Below the pieces are notes generated by a model. It did not search any database and was not told where the DNA came from. It saw only the letters and a program-made list of their open reading frames with translations. Positions 1 through 8,285 of a stretch of DNA of 64,000 nt are shown here, in pieces (position 1 is the stretch's first letter; every line of letters begins with the position of its first letter). The DNA comes from Aequorivita todarodis (GTDB lineage: Bacteria > Bacteroidota > Bacteroidia > Flavobacteriales > Flavobacteriaceae). A program made the translations under genes and the position numbers. The stretch is taken from contig NZ_JAQQTG010000051.1 of NCBI RefSeq assembly GCF_028561335.1, forward strand, positions 1 to 64,000, read 5' to 3'.

Positions 1-120
1 CATACATAGTATTGTTGTTGTCTAGGTTTAAATGGCAACCTTAACCTGATCTTATTCCTTTAATTTAAAAGCCTAAAATAATCGTATTTTTGGACAAATC
101 ATTTAATGACCAAACATAAG

Positions 121-135
121 AGGTTTTGAAAACCT
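121..135 (-). terminator. Weak inverted repeat after the efflux operon
   Basis: AGGTTTT G AAAACCT, 30 bases beyond the channel gene stop. No T run, so weak. Nothing else is visible in 1-165. Confidence 0.3.
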
Positions 136-165
136 TCGGGGCCTATTCCAACAATTATGAAAAAA

Positions 166-1560
166 CTATCGCCAACCGCCACCCAAAGCTTCGTATAAAT
201 CAACGATGGACTGAAGTTGGTTATTCTTTGCGGCAATGAGGTTCAAACTTGAATTGAGCGCGTTTTCCTGTGCGTTCAAAACTTCCAAATAATTTGCAAA
301 ACCATTATTCAAAAGTTCTTCGGAATAGTCCGTTGCCAGATTATAGGCTGCAAATTCCTTTTGTTTAACCTCTATTTTTTCTGTGGCTGCTTCATAACTG
401 TACAAGGCATCCGAAACTTCCTTGCTGGCATTGATGATTGCATATCTAAAATCTAAATATGCCTGTTCCTGCCGCGCTTGCGAAACTTCGTACTGCGTAC
501 GGATTTGTCGCTTATTGAAAATAGGCTGGGTCAACCCACCAATAATCGTTGCGAATAGGGAATTGGCGCTGAAAAGTTTGTCAATCTCAATATTCTGGAA
601 TCCACCCGTTGCCGAAAGCGTCAATGATGGATAGAAATTTGCACGCGCCGCATTCGTGAGTTCGAAGGCGTTCATCAAACTGTATTCCGCGGCCATTACA
701 TCGGGCCGGTTTCGTAACAATTGGGCAGGAATGCCGGTTTTTAAGGGTATGTCGATATGCTGGTTTTCCAGACTTCCGCGGGCAATGTCATGCGGGGCGC
801 TTCCCAGTAAAATAGACATGGTGTTTTCCAGCAAACGCGCCTGGTTTTTTAAATCGATTAAAATTCCCTGGGCGGTATAAAGCTGCGCTTCCGTTTGTTT
901 TACGCCTACTTCCGTAACGTTACCCGCTTCCTTTAAAGCTTGGGTGGTTTCCAAACCTTTGGAGCGGGTTTCGATGGTTTCCTCAGTAACACGAATCTGT
1001 TCATCCAAGGAAAGCAACTGATAATACGTTGAAGCAATATTGGCAATCAACCTACTTTTTACCGCCTGATGCGCCGCCACGGTTTGCAGGTATGAAGCCT
1101 GAAACGCTCTTTCATTGCTGCGGATTTTTCCCCAGATATCGGCTTCCCATGAAAGGCCGGCGCTCAATTCATATTGGTCTATGGAAGAAATATTTCCAAA
1201 TTGATTATTCTTGGGCAATTCTTGATGGGTATATCTCGCATTTCCGTTCAAGGAAGGAAAGTAGCCCGCTTTGCCCTGTTTTACATAAGCTTCGGCTATG
1301 CGTATTTGCTGAAGCGCCACACGAATGTCCATATTGTTTTTCAGGCCTTCCTCTATATAATTTTGAAGGGTAGGGTCGGTAAACAATTCTTTCCACGAAA
1401 GGCTCGCGATGCTCAGGGTATCCTGCGGCAGGTTTTCGGTTCTGTAGTTTGCTTCGTTTACAACTTCCGGCCGTTCATAATCCTTTGCGGCAAAGCAGGA
1501 AACCAGAAGAAATGGCAGGCTCGCCAAGATTATTATTTTATATATGCTATTCTTTTTCAT
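166..1560 (-). CDS. Outer-membrane efflux channel, TolC/NodT family lipoprotein
   Basis: Outer-membrane exit duct of a tripartite RND pump. The N-terminus is a lipoprotein signal (hydrophobic run ending LLVSCF), followed by two outer-membrane-efflux-protein repeats rich in long amphipathic helices, with the family motif LRNRPDVMAAEYSL in the middle. Length (about 464 residues) is normal for the NodT/OprM group. I chose the ATG at 1560; an upstream TTG at 1578 would add six residues. The start overlaps the end of the pump gene by 14 bases, so it is translated as the last gene of the regulator-adaptor-pump-channel operon. Substrate cannot be told from sequence. Confidence 0.93.
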   Translation of the reverse strand: MKKNSIYKIIILASLPFLLVSCFAAKDYERPEVVNEANYRTENLPQDTLSIASLSWKELFTDPTLQNYIEEGLKNNMDIRVALQQIRIAEAYVKQGKAGYFPSLNGNARYTHQELPKNNQFGNISSIDQYELSAGLSWEADIWGKIRSNERAFQASYLQTVAAHQAVKSRLIANIASTYYQLLSLDEQIRVTEETIETRSKGLETTQALKEAGNVTEVGVKQTEAQLYTAQGILIDLKNQARLLENTMSILLGSAPHDIARGSLENQHIDIPLKTGIPAQLLRNRPDVMAAEYSLMNAFELTNAARANFYPSLTLSATGGFQNIEIDKLFSANSLFATIIGGLTQPIFNKRQIRTQYEVSQARQEQAYLDFRYAIINASKEVSDALYSYEAATEKIEVKQKEFAAYNLATDYSEELLNNGFANYLEVLNAQENALNSSLNLIAAKNNQLQSIVDLYEALGGGWR

Positions 1561-4500
1561 TGGAAATGTTTTCTTCAATAGTTTTTAAATTTTCAGCAGG
1601 AGCTCCGGTAATCTTCTCCTGGAGCCATTGGAAGAATATGAAGAGAATGGGGATAACAAAAACCCCTAAAACCGTCCCAATCAGCAATCCACCCACCGCG
1701 CCGGTTCCAATGGAGCGGTTTCCTGCGGCTCCAACCCCAGCAGCCAAAACCAGGGGCATCAACCCAAAGATAAAGGCAAAGGAGGTCATTAAAATTGGGC
1801 GCAACCTTACCCGGGCGCCTTCAATCGCCGCTTCCACCAGCCCCATTCCGTGCCGTCTTCTTTGAATGGCAAACTCAACAATCAAAATAGCGTTCTTGGC
1901 CAATAGTCCAATTAGCATAATGAGGGCTATTTGGAAATAGATGTTATTTTCCAGCCCAAACATCCACGTGGTAATATATGCGCCCGCAACGCCCACGGGC
2001 AATGACAATATTACCGAGAACGGCAAGAGATAGCTTTCATATTGGGCTGCCAAAAGGAAATAAACAAAAATTATGCTCAGGATAAAAATAATGGTCGCTT
2101 GCCCGCCGGAGGCAATTTCTTCCCTGGTAAGACCAGAAAACGCCACATCGTATTCATTGGGCAGGTTTTCCGAAACCCTATTGATAGCGGCAATTGCGTC
2201 ACCCGATGAAAACCCAGGTTTGGACGATCCATTTATGGTAACCGAATTGAACAGGTTGAAACGCGTAACGGCCTGAGGCCCGTAAATCCGGTTCAAAGTA
2301 ACAAATTGTGAAATTGGCGACATTTGTCCCGATGGAGTTTTTACGAACATAGTGTTAAGGCTGCTTTGGTTTATACGATCTTCGGGCAAGGCCTGAACAA
2401 ATACCCTAAACTGTTTTCCGAACCTACTGAAATTGGCCGTATAAATTCCCCCGATATATCCCTGCATAGTTGCTAAAATATCTCTTACCGTTACTCCTGC
2501 CTCTTTTGCCTTGGCCACATCAATGTCCATTTGCAGTTGGGGGAAATTTGTATTGAACGGATTTGAGGCATACCCTATTTCGGGCTGCTGCATCAATTCA
2601 TTTACAAAGGCATCGGCGGTTTCGTCAAAGACTGTTAAATCGCCGGAAGCCCTGTCTAGCAGTTGCATTTCAAAACCATCGGCACTACCAAAACCAGGAA
2701 CGCTGGAAGGGGTAAAAAAGATAATTTTGGCATCGCTTATGGATGCTGCGGCCTGAAAAAGCTTGGCAGTGATGCCGTCCACTGAAGTTTCGTCGGTTTG
2801 TCTGTCTTCCCAAGGTTCAAGGATAATAAAGCCCATAGCGTTGGAGCTTCCCTGGCCAGAGAAGAAATTCCGCCCCGCTATGACCGTGGCAGTCCTAATT
2901 CCCTCAATGGTCTTCATTTTTTCGTAAAGGTCCAAGGTCACCTGGTAGCTTCGGTCAAGGGATGCCCCGGGCGGCAATTCGGCATTGATGAAAATTACCC
3001 CACGGTCCTCAGATGGAACAAATCCTTTGGGAATGGTGTTATCAATAAAAAATATGGAAAGTACTGCCGCTGCAAGGATTACTACGGTTATCCATCTGTG
3101 CCGTACCAAAAAGCCCAAAGAGCGGGTATATTTTTCCCTGGTTGCATTAAATGCCGTATTAAAGGCTATGTAGAAACGCTGTAAAAGGTTTTTCTTTTTA
3201 TGTTCTTCGGATTCGGGTTTAAGGAAAATGGCACAGAGTGCAGGACTCAAGGTCAAGGCATTAACAGCCGAAATTAAGATGGCGATGATAAGGGTTACGC
3301 CAAATTGTTCATAAAACACCCCCGAAGGCCCCTTAATAAAAGTGATGGGAATAAAAACGGCAGCCATTACCAAGGTTATCGAAACAATAGCCCCGCCAAT
3401 TTCATCCATGGCCGAGATGGATGCTTTTCGGGCACTTTGGGCGCCCTCTTCCAGTTTTGCGTGCACCGCTTCCACTACCACAATGGCATCATCCACTACA
3501 ATCCCAATGGCCAGTACCAAGGCAAAAAGCGTTAGCAGGTTGATGGAATAACCGAAAATGCCGAGGAAGAAAAACGTACCGATAATAGATACTGGTACCG
3601 CAATGGCAGGAATTAGGGTGGACCGTAAATCCTGAAGGAAAACGAAAACCACCAAAAACACCAATAAAAATGCTTCAATAAGGGTAGTTTTTACCTTGTC
3701 AATAGAGGCGGTCAAAAATTTATTGGTGTCGTAGTTTACTATGTAATCAACGCCTTCGGGGAAATCCTTTTTCAGGTTATCCAGTTCGGCGTATATTTTT
3801 TCAATAATCTCCTGGGCATTGGAGCCGGGAGTTTGAAACACCCCAAAGCTAATGGCCGGATACCCCTTGGAACGTGAAATTGAGGAATATGAAAATGCGC
3901 CAAGTTCAACCTTTCCTACATCCTTTACCCGTAGCAAACTTCCATTTTCCTGGGCTTTAATAATGATGTTTTCATATTCTTCGGACGTTTTGTATCTACC
4001 TTTATACCTTAAAACATATTCAAAGGATTCCCCGGCATTTTGGCCCAAGGATCCTGCCGCTGCCTCCAGACTCTGTTCGCCTATGGCATTTACCACATCC
4101 TGCGGGACCAACCCGTAATTTGCCATTTTTGCAGGATCTAACCATACCCGCATGGCGTAGTCTTTCCCTCCAAAAACGTTTACTTCCCCCACACCGTTTA
4201 CACGCTGCAATGCCGGCTGCACGTTGATGTTCAAATAATTTTGAAGAAATGTATCGTCGTATTGGGGATTTGTTGAATAAAGTCCTGCATAAAGCAAGGC
4301 AGAGTTTTGTTTTTTGGTAACGGTAAGCCCGGAGCGGATTACCTCAGCCGGAAGCACGGAATTTGCCCGAGACACACGATTCTGGACGTTTACGGCCGCG
4401 ATGTCAGGATCGTAGCCTTGTTCAAAAAATACTTGGATACTGGCACTTCCGGTATTACTTGCGCTCGAAGTAATGTAGGTCATTCCCTCCACGCCGTTGA

Positions 4501-4705
4501 TCTGTTCCTCAATGGGGATTATGACGCTTTCCAGAATAGTCTTTGCATTGGCTCCCGGATATGAAGCGTTAACTTGTACCGTGGGCGGCGCGATATCTGG
4601 ATATTGCGTAACTGGCAAGTTCTGCAGCCCAAGGATACCCAGGATTACAATAATTATTGATATTACCGTGGAAAGAACAGGCCGTTCTATAAATGTTTTG
4701 AACAT
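1547..4705 (-). CDS. RND efflux pump inner-membrane permease, AcrB/HAE1 family
   Basis: Proton-driven drug exporter of the inner membrane. 1052 residues, the usual length, with the standard order TM1, porter domain, TM2-7, second porter domain, TM8-12. The N-terminus (MFKTFIERPVLSTVISI) is the classic HAE1 start. The paired aspartates of the TM4 proton relay are present (GIVVDDAIVVVE, near residue 405). Downstream overlap with the outer-membrane channel and a 5-base gap to the adaptor gene show one operon. The exported compounds are not predictable; multidrug, dye or bile-type substrates are usual for the family. Confidence 0.96.
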   Translation of the reverse strand: MFKTFIERPVLSTVISIIIVILGILGLQNLPVTQYPDIAPPTVQVNASYPGANAKTILESVIIPIEEQINGVEGMTYITSSASNTGSASIQVFFEQGYDPDIAAVNVQNRVSRANSVLPAEVIRSGLTVTKKQNSALLYAGLYSTNPQYDDTFLQNYLNINVQPALQRVNGVGEVNVFGGKDYAMRVWLDPAKMANYGLVPQDVVNAIGEQSLEAAAGSLGQNAGESFEYVLRYKGRYKTSEEYENIIIKAQENGSLLRVKDVGKVELGAFSYSSISRSKGYPAISFGVFQTPGSNAQEIIEKIYAELDNLKKDFPEGVDYIVNYDTNKFLTASIDKVKTTLIEAFLLVFLVVFVFLQDLRSTLIPAIAVPVSIIGTFFFLGIFGYSINLLTLFALVLAIGIVVDDAIVVVEAVHAKLEEGAQSARKASISAMDEIGGAIVSITLVMAAVFIPITFIKGPSGVFYEQFGVTLIIAILISAVNALTLSPALCAIFLKPESEEHKKKNLLQRFYIAFNTAFNATREKYTRSLGFLVRHRWITVVILAAAVLSIFFIDNTIPKGFVPSEDRGVIFINAELPPGASLDRSYQVTLDLYEKMKTIEGIRTATVIAGRNFFSGQGSSNAMGFIILEPWEDRQTDETSVDGITAKLFQAAASISDAKIIFFTPSSVPGFGSADGFEMQLLDRASGDLTVFDETADAFVNELMQQPEIGYASNPFNTNFPQLQMDIDVAKAKEAGVTVRDILATMQGYIGGIYTANFSRFGKQFRVFVQALPEDRINQSSLNTMFVKTPSGQMSPISQFVTLNRIYGPQAVTRFNLFNSVTINGSSKPGFSSGDAIAAINRVSENLPNEYDVAFSGLTREEIASGGQATIIFILSIIFVYFLLAAQYESYLLPFSVILSLPVGVAGAYITTWMFGLENNIYFQIALIMLIGLLAKNAILIVEFAIQRRRHGMGLVEAAIEGARVRLRPILMTSFAFIFGLMPLVLAAGVGAAGNRSIGTGAVGGLLIGTVLGVFVIPILFIFFQWLQEKITGAPAENLKTIEENISNEKE

Positions 4706-4710
4706 AGCTG

Positions 4711-5850
4711 TTAATTGAAAACTGTGTTAAATGAATTGAGGATACTGTCTATGGCGGTGGGCTGGGGTTTTATTCTAACGCCCTCCCTCACTTTGTTCAG
4801 TCCCTTGGCCAGAATACTATCGCCTTTTTGGACACCATCGTTTATTACATAGATTTTATTGGCTTCAGTAACAACATCAATGGCGGTTGCCACGAGGGTA
4901 TCTCCCTGCACTTTGTAAACGAAGGTTTTTCCTTGTCGCTCAAAGGTAGAAATGGTAGGTACTACCGTGGCATCGGTAAACACCTGTGGAACTTTAACGG
5001 TACCCGTGCTTCCATTGCGAAGAATCCCCTCGGCATTATCAAACGACGCGCGAAAAGCGACCGTTCCCGTAAGTGGGTCAATATCTCCCGAAATGGTTTC
5101 AATAGTACCTTCCTTGTCATATTCCTCGCCATTGGCAAGCATCAATTTCACTTTTGCAAGATTCTTGATTTTCTCTTCCATGGTCGCTCCCTTACTGCTC
5201 TGCACAAACGTCAAAAAGCTCTTTTCATCCATGGAAAAATTGGCATATACTTTTTCAATGGAAGAAACATTGGTCAAAGGAACCGGATCCTGCGAACTTA
5301 CCAGCGCTCCCTTTCTAAAGTTTATGGAGCCGACGATCCCGTCCACGGGACTTTTAATATTGGCATATCCAATGTTGGCCGCAATACTGTTATACGCACT
5401 TTGGGCCTGGGCCAGTTTAGCCTTGGCCGTTTCCAACTGTACGCTGCTGATGATATTTTTATCCACCAAGGGTTTCAATTTATCAACTTCCACCTGGGCG
5501 GCGTTCACATTGGCCCATGCCGCAGCGGCATCTTGACTTAAGGATTGGGTTTCCAATTTAAAAAGCAACTGCCCTTTTTTTACCCTATCACCCGCCTCTA
5601 CCAGAACATCGGTAATATAGCCCGGAATTTTGGGCCTTACCTCGCTGTTTACCACGCCTTCAATTTTTGCCGGATACGATTTATAAGCGGTAACCGTTTT
5701 TTGGGGCACCGCAATTATGGGATACGGCATGGCCGGAGGAGCGCCGCCTTGTGCTTGCTGCCCTGGACTTTTATCGTTGCCGCAGGCGGAAAACAATAGA
5801 AGAAACCCAAAAACTATGGGAAGTGAATAGCTGAAATTTTTCTTTTTCAT
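4711..5850 (-). CDS. RND periplasmic adaptor (membrane fusion protein), AcrA-like lipoprotein
   Basis: Bridges the pump and the outer-membrane channel. 379 residues; a lipobox ends in FSACG, then a biotinyl-lipoyl-like half (PKIPGYITDVLVEAGDRVKKGQLLFKLE), an alpha-hairpin with coiled-coil character (about residues 100-155), the second lipoyl half (IKSPVDGIVG), beta-barrel and membrane-proximal domains. The start is an ATG 11 bases after the regulator gene. All features fit the HlyD_D23/AcrA family. Confidence 0.95.
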   Translation of the reverse strand: MKKKNFSYSLPIVFGFLLLFSACGNDKSPGQQAQGGAPPAMPYPIIAVPQKTVTAYKSYPAKIEGVVNSEVRPKIPGYITDVLVEAGDRVKKGQLLFKLETQSLSQDAAAAWANVNAAQVEVDKLKPLVDKNIISSVQLETAKAKLAQAQSAYNSIAANIGYANIKSPVDGIVGSINFRKGALVSSQDPVPLTNVSSIEKVYANFSMDEKSFLTFVQSSKGATMEEKIKNLAKVKLMLANGEEYDKEGTIETISGDIDPLTGTVAFRASFDNAEGILRNGSTGTVKVPQVFTDATVVPTISTFERQGKTFVYKVQGDTLVATAIDVVTEANKIYVINDGVQKGDSILAKGLNKVREGVRIKPQPTAIDSILNSFNTVFN

Positions 5851-5861
5851 TGTTGATTTGA

Positions 5862-6350
5862 TTAGTCGTTTGTATGTTTTTCGGCAAGTGTTTTTTGAAG
5901 TTTTTTAACGGCAGAGGTTGCGCGGTCCAAAAACTCCAGATATTGGGTGTGGAATTCCAGATCGAATCTCTCCTCGGAATCTTCGGGAAGGGATTCATTG
6001 ATTTCCTCTTTATACTCCATGACCTCGCGGTGAAGTTGGCTCTCTATTTCCCACGTTTTCAACATTTCCGTCATGGAATTTATCATGGCATCGGGCGAAA
6101 GGATAAAATACTTCTTTCTATCGCCGGGTTTTGTAAAATAAGTAATGCGCTGGGTTGCCTGTAAATTGGTTAGATGCGAAGAAATAGTACTTTTACTCGC
6201 GCCCAGATCGCACACCAATTCCTCAAAGGTAATTCCCTTTTTTCCGATCAAAATAAGTTTTGCGAGTATGCGGGCCGCCAATGGGGCAATTTGTTCCTTG
6301 GTTTCAAGGTGTACGCCCAATCTTTCCACTAACTTTTCTTTTCTGTTCAC
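5862..6350 (-). CDS. GbsR/MarR-type transcriptional regulator of the efflux operon
   Basis: 162-residue winged-helix protein. A GbsR-like N-terminus (ERLGVHLETKEQIAPLAARILAKLIL) precedes the helix-turn-helix (ITFEELVCDLGASKSTISSHLTNLQ) and the wing, with a helical C-terminal half that probably dimerises. The start is GTG at 6350. It is the first gene of the efflux operon, and a perfect 10+10 bp palindrome lies 45 bases upstream, so autoregulation by drug-relieved repression is a reasonable inference. The inducer is unknown. Confidence 0.88.
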   Translation of the reverse strand: MNRKEKLVERLGVHLETKEQIAPLAARILAKLILIGKKGITFEELVCDLGASKSTISSHLTNLQATQRITYFTKPGDRKKYFILSPDAMINSMTEMLKTWEIESQLHREVMEYKEEINESLPEDSEERFDLEFHTQYLEFLDRATSAVKKLQKTLAEKHTND

Positions 6351-6394
6351 AATCTTGAAATAAGTAATTCAAAAACTTAAGCGGTAAAAATACG

Positions 6395-6420
6395 ATTGGT
6401 TCGGGCAAATCCGAACCAAT
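6395..6420. promoter_or_regulatory. Candidate operator palindrome upstream of the gbsR-like regulator
   Basis: Perfect inverted repeat ATTGGTTCGG / CCGAACCAAT with a 6-base spacer. On the minus strand it lies directly upstream of a -7-like TATTTTTA (6386-6393), where a repressor would block transcription of the efflux operon. The rest of the gap up to the next gene (6421-6688) is AT-rich and I see no gene in it. Confidence 0.55.
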
Positions 6421-6688
6421 TCGATATTAAATTTATGTTAAATAAATTATGGCCTATCTATTTAACACATTTTCGACTTTCGCAATAGAATGATTTCAAA
6501 ATGATGAAAGAATCTGAATATTATGACTAAAATTCCAAAAGCGTATTTTGAGTATCAGAATATTTTGGCTTTTTCGAATTTTTCAATTTTATCATCCCTT
6601 TGACTTTCAGGTATTACTGATATTTATCATATAGTACAGTAACAAAAAAATGATACCTTCGGCAAAAATTTTTTAAAACCTAAATATT

Positions 6689-8211
6689 ATGAACAAACTT
6701 TTTACTTTAGTATTCCTCTTAGGAGCAACAGCTCTTACCCAGGCCCAATCGGGCACGCTTGACCCCACATTTGGAACAGATGGCATTGTTACCACCGCAA
6801 TATTCCCAAACTACAATTTTGTAGAAGCCACCATGGTTCAAAATGATGGAAAAATTTTAGTTGCCGGTAATGCAGGTACCCCTTCAACCTATCAAATGGC
6901 TATTGCCAGATATAATACAGACGGTTCTTTGATTCGTCCTTCGGTAACGGGGGCACATTACGTTTTCCTGTAGGCTCCGTCAAATCTTTTGTGATGGATA
7001 TGGCACAACAACCCGACGGGAAGATACTCTTAGGGGGCCGTACTTGGGACGATGTTTCAGGTGATTTCGCCCTGGTACGCCTTAATGAAGACGGCAGCTT
7101 TGACAATACCTTTGGTTCAGCTGGTATTTCAAGGATTGAAACCACAGAAACGGAAGCCTCGGAAGCCATTGCCTTGTTGGATGATGGAAAAATATTGATG
7201 GTCGGTTATAAGGATGACAATTACACAGTGGCGAAATTCAATACAGATGGCAGCTTAGACACTACGTTTGGGGTGAACGGATGGGTTGTTCTTACGTATG
7301 ATAATGCTTCAAGTTACGCTGATGATGTGGCCATCCAAGATGATGGAAAAATTGTAATTTCGGGATTTGCATTGAATAACGGTAATCGCTTTCAAATTAC
7401 CGCAGCAAGACTTAATGCAGATGGTTCAGTTGACAATTCCTTTGGAACAAATGGCAAGGTAATTTTTAATGTAGGCGACTGGAACGATTTTGGCGAAGGA
7501 GTTACCATTCAGAGCGATGGGAAAATTTTGATTGGTGGGCATAAATGGATCGCAAACGCCCAACAAAGACATGATTTATTTGTGGCAAGACTAAATACCG
7601 ATGGTAGTTTAGATACTTCCTATGGCACTGACGGAGTTGCTACCGCCAGATTGGTGGACGGCGCCAATTATTGTACAAACATGGTGTTACAATCTGATGA
7701 CAAACCTATTTTAGTTGGATTTACTGTATTTAATGGCGAATATAATATGGCCATGGTAAAATTTACTACAGATGGAAACCTGGATTCAACTTTCGGAAAT
7801 GGTGGAATGGTAAGCCTTGACGTAGATGGCCGTGAGGATTATGGAGAAGCTGTTGCGCTTCAGGCAGACAATAAAATTGTAGTGGCCGGGCATTCCTATA
7901 CGGTAAGTGGTGCTGACTCAGAATTTGTTGTTGCCCGTTTTCTAAATGATGGAACCGTAGGAACCGAAGACTTTCAAAATGTGGAATTCCGCTTGTACCC
8001 AAACCCTGCAAAAGAGAAAATTACAATTGAATTGAGCGATGCCTCTTCAAACTATCAAGTTGCTATTTTTGATGTTTTGGGCAAAAATGTTTACACTTCG
8101 GAAATTCAAAAAGCGGGACAAATTGATGTTTCTGCTTTGGCTTCCGGCACCTATTTGGTAAAACTTACTTCTGACAATCATTCGAGCGTTGTTCGATTTG
8201 TGAAGCAATAA
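6689..8211 (+). pseudogene. Delta-60 repeat protein with T9SS C-terminal sorting domain, broken by a frameshift
   Basis: Signal peptide (KLFTLVFLLGATALTQAQ) followed by a string of roughly 50-60 residue repeats with the delta-60 pattern (FGxxG ... QxDGKI). The C-terminus is a type IX secretion sorting domain (FRLYPNPAKEKITIEL ... YLVKLTSDNHSSVVRFVKQ). The reading frame breaks near 6928-6930: upstream the frame reads YNTDGSL and then runs out at 6973, while the -1 frame continues perfectly as DSSFGNGGTLRFPVG. One missing base in a short T run explains it. The downstream piece alone (from 6991) encodes 406 residues without a signal peptide. Either a real inactivation or a sequence error. Confidence 0.85.
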
Positions 8212-8221
8212 TTTTTAAAAA

Positions 8222-8274
8222 GGACATAAGACAGAGTAGAAACTAAAACAAATTTAGTCCTACGTCTTATGTCC
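8222..8274. terminator. Inverted repeat between convergent genes, probable bidirectional terminator
   Basis: Perfect 11-bp arms GGACATAAGAC and GTCTTATGTCC, with an inner ACTAAA/TTTAGT stem, ten bases after the delta-60 stop and ahead of the pbpC stop. The GACATAAGA word recurs after pheS (42276-42320), so it also belongs to a dispersed repeat family. Confidence 0.55.
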
Positions 8275-8285
8275 ATTTATTAGAG

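Noticed and set aside
85-92. TATTTTTG promoter-like site near the window start
   Set aside because: No plus-strand gene follows it; AT-rich chance match is likely.
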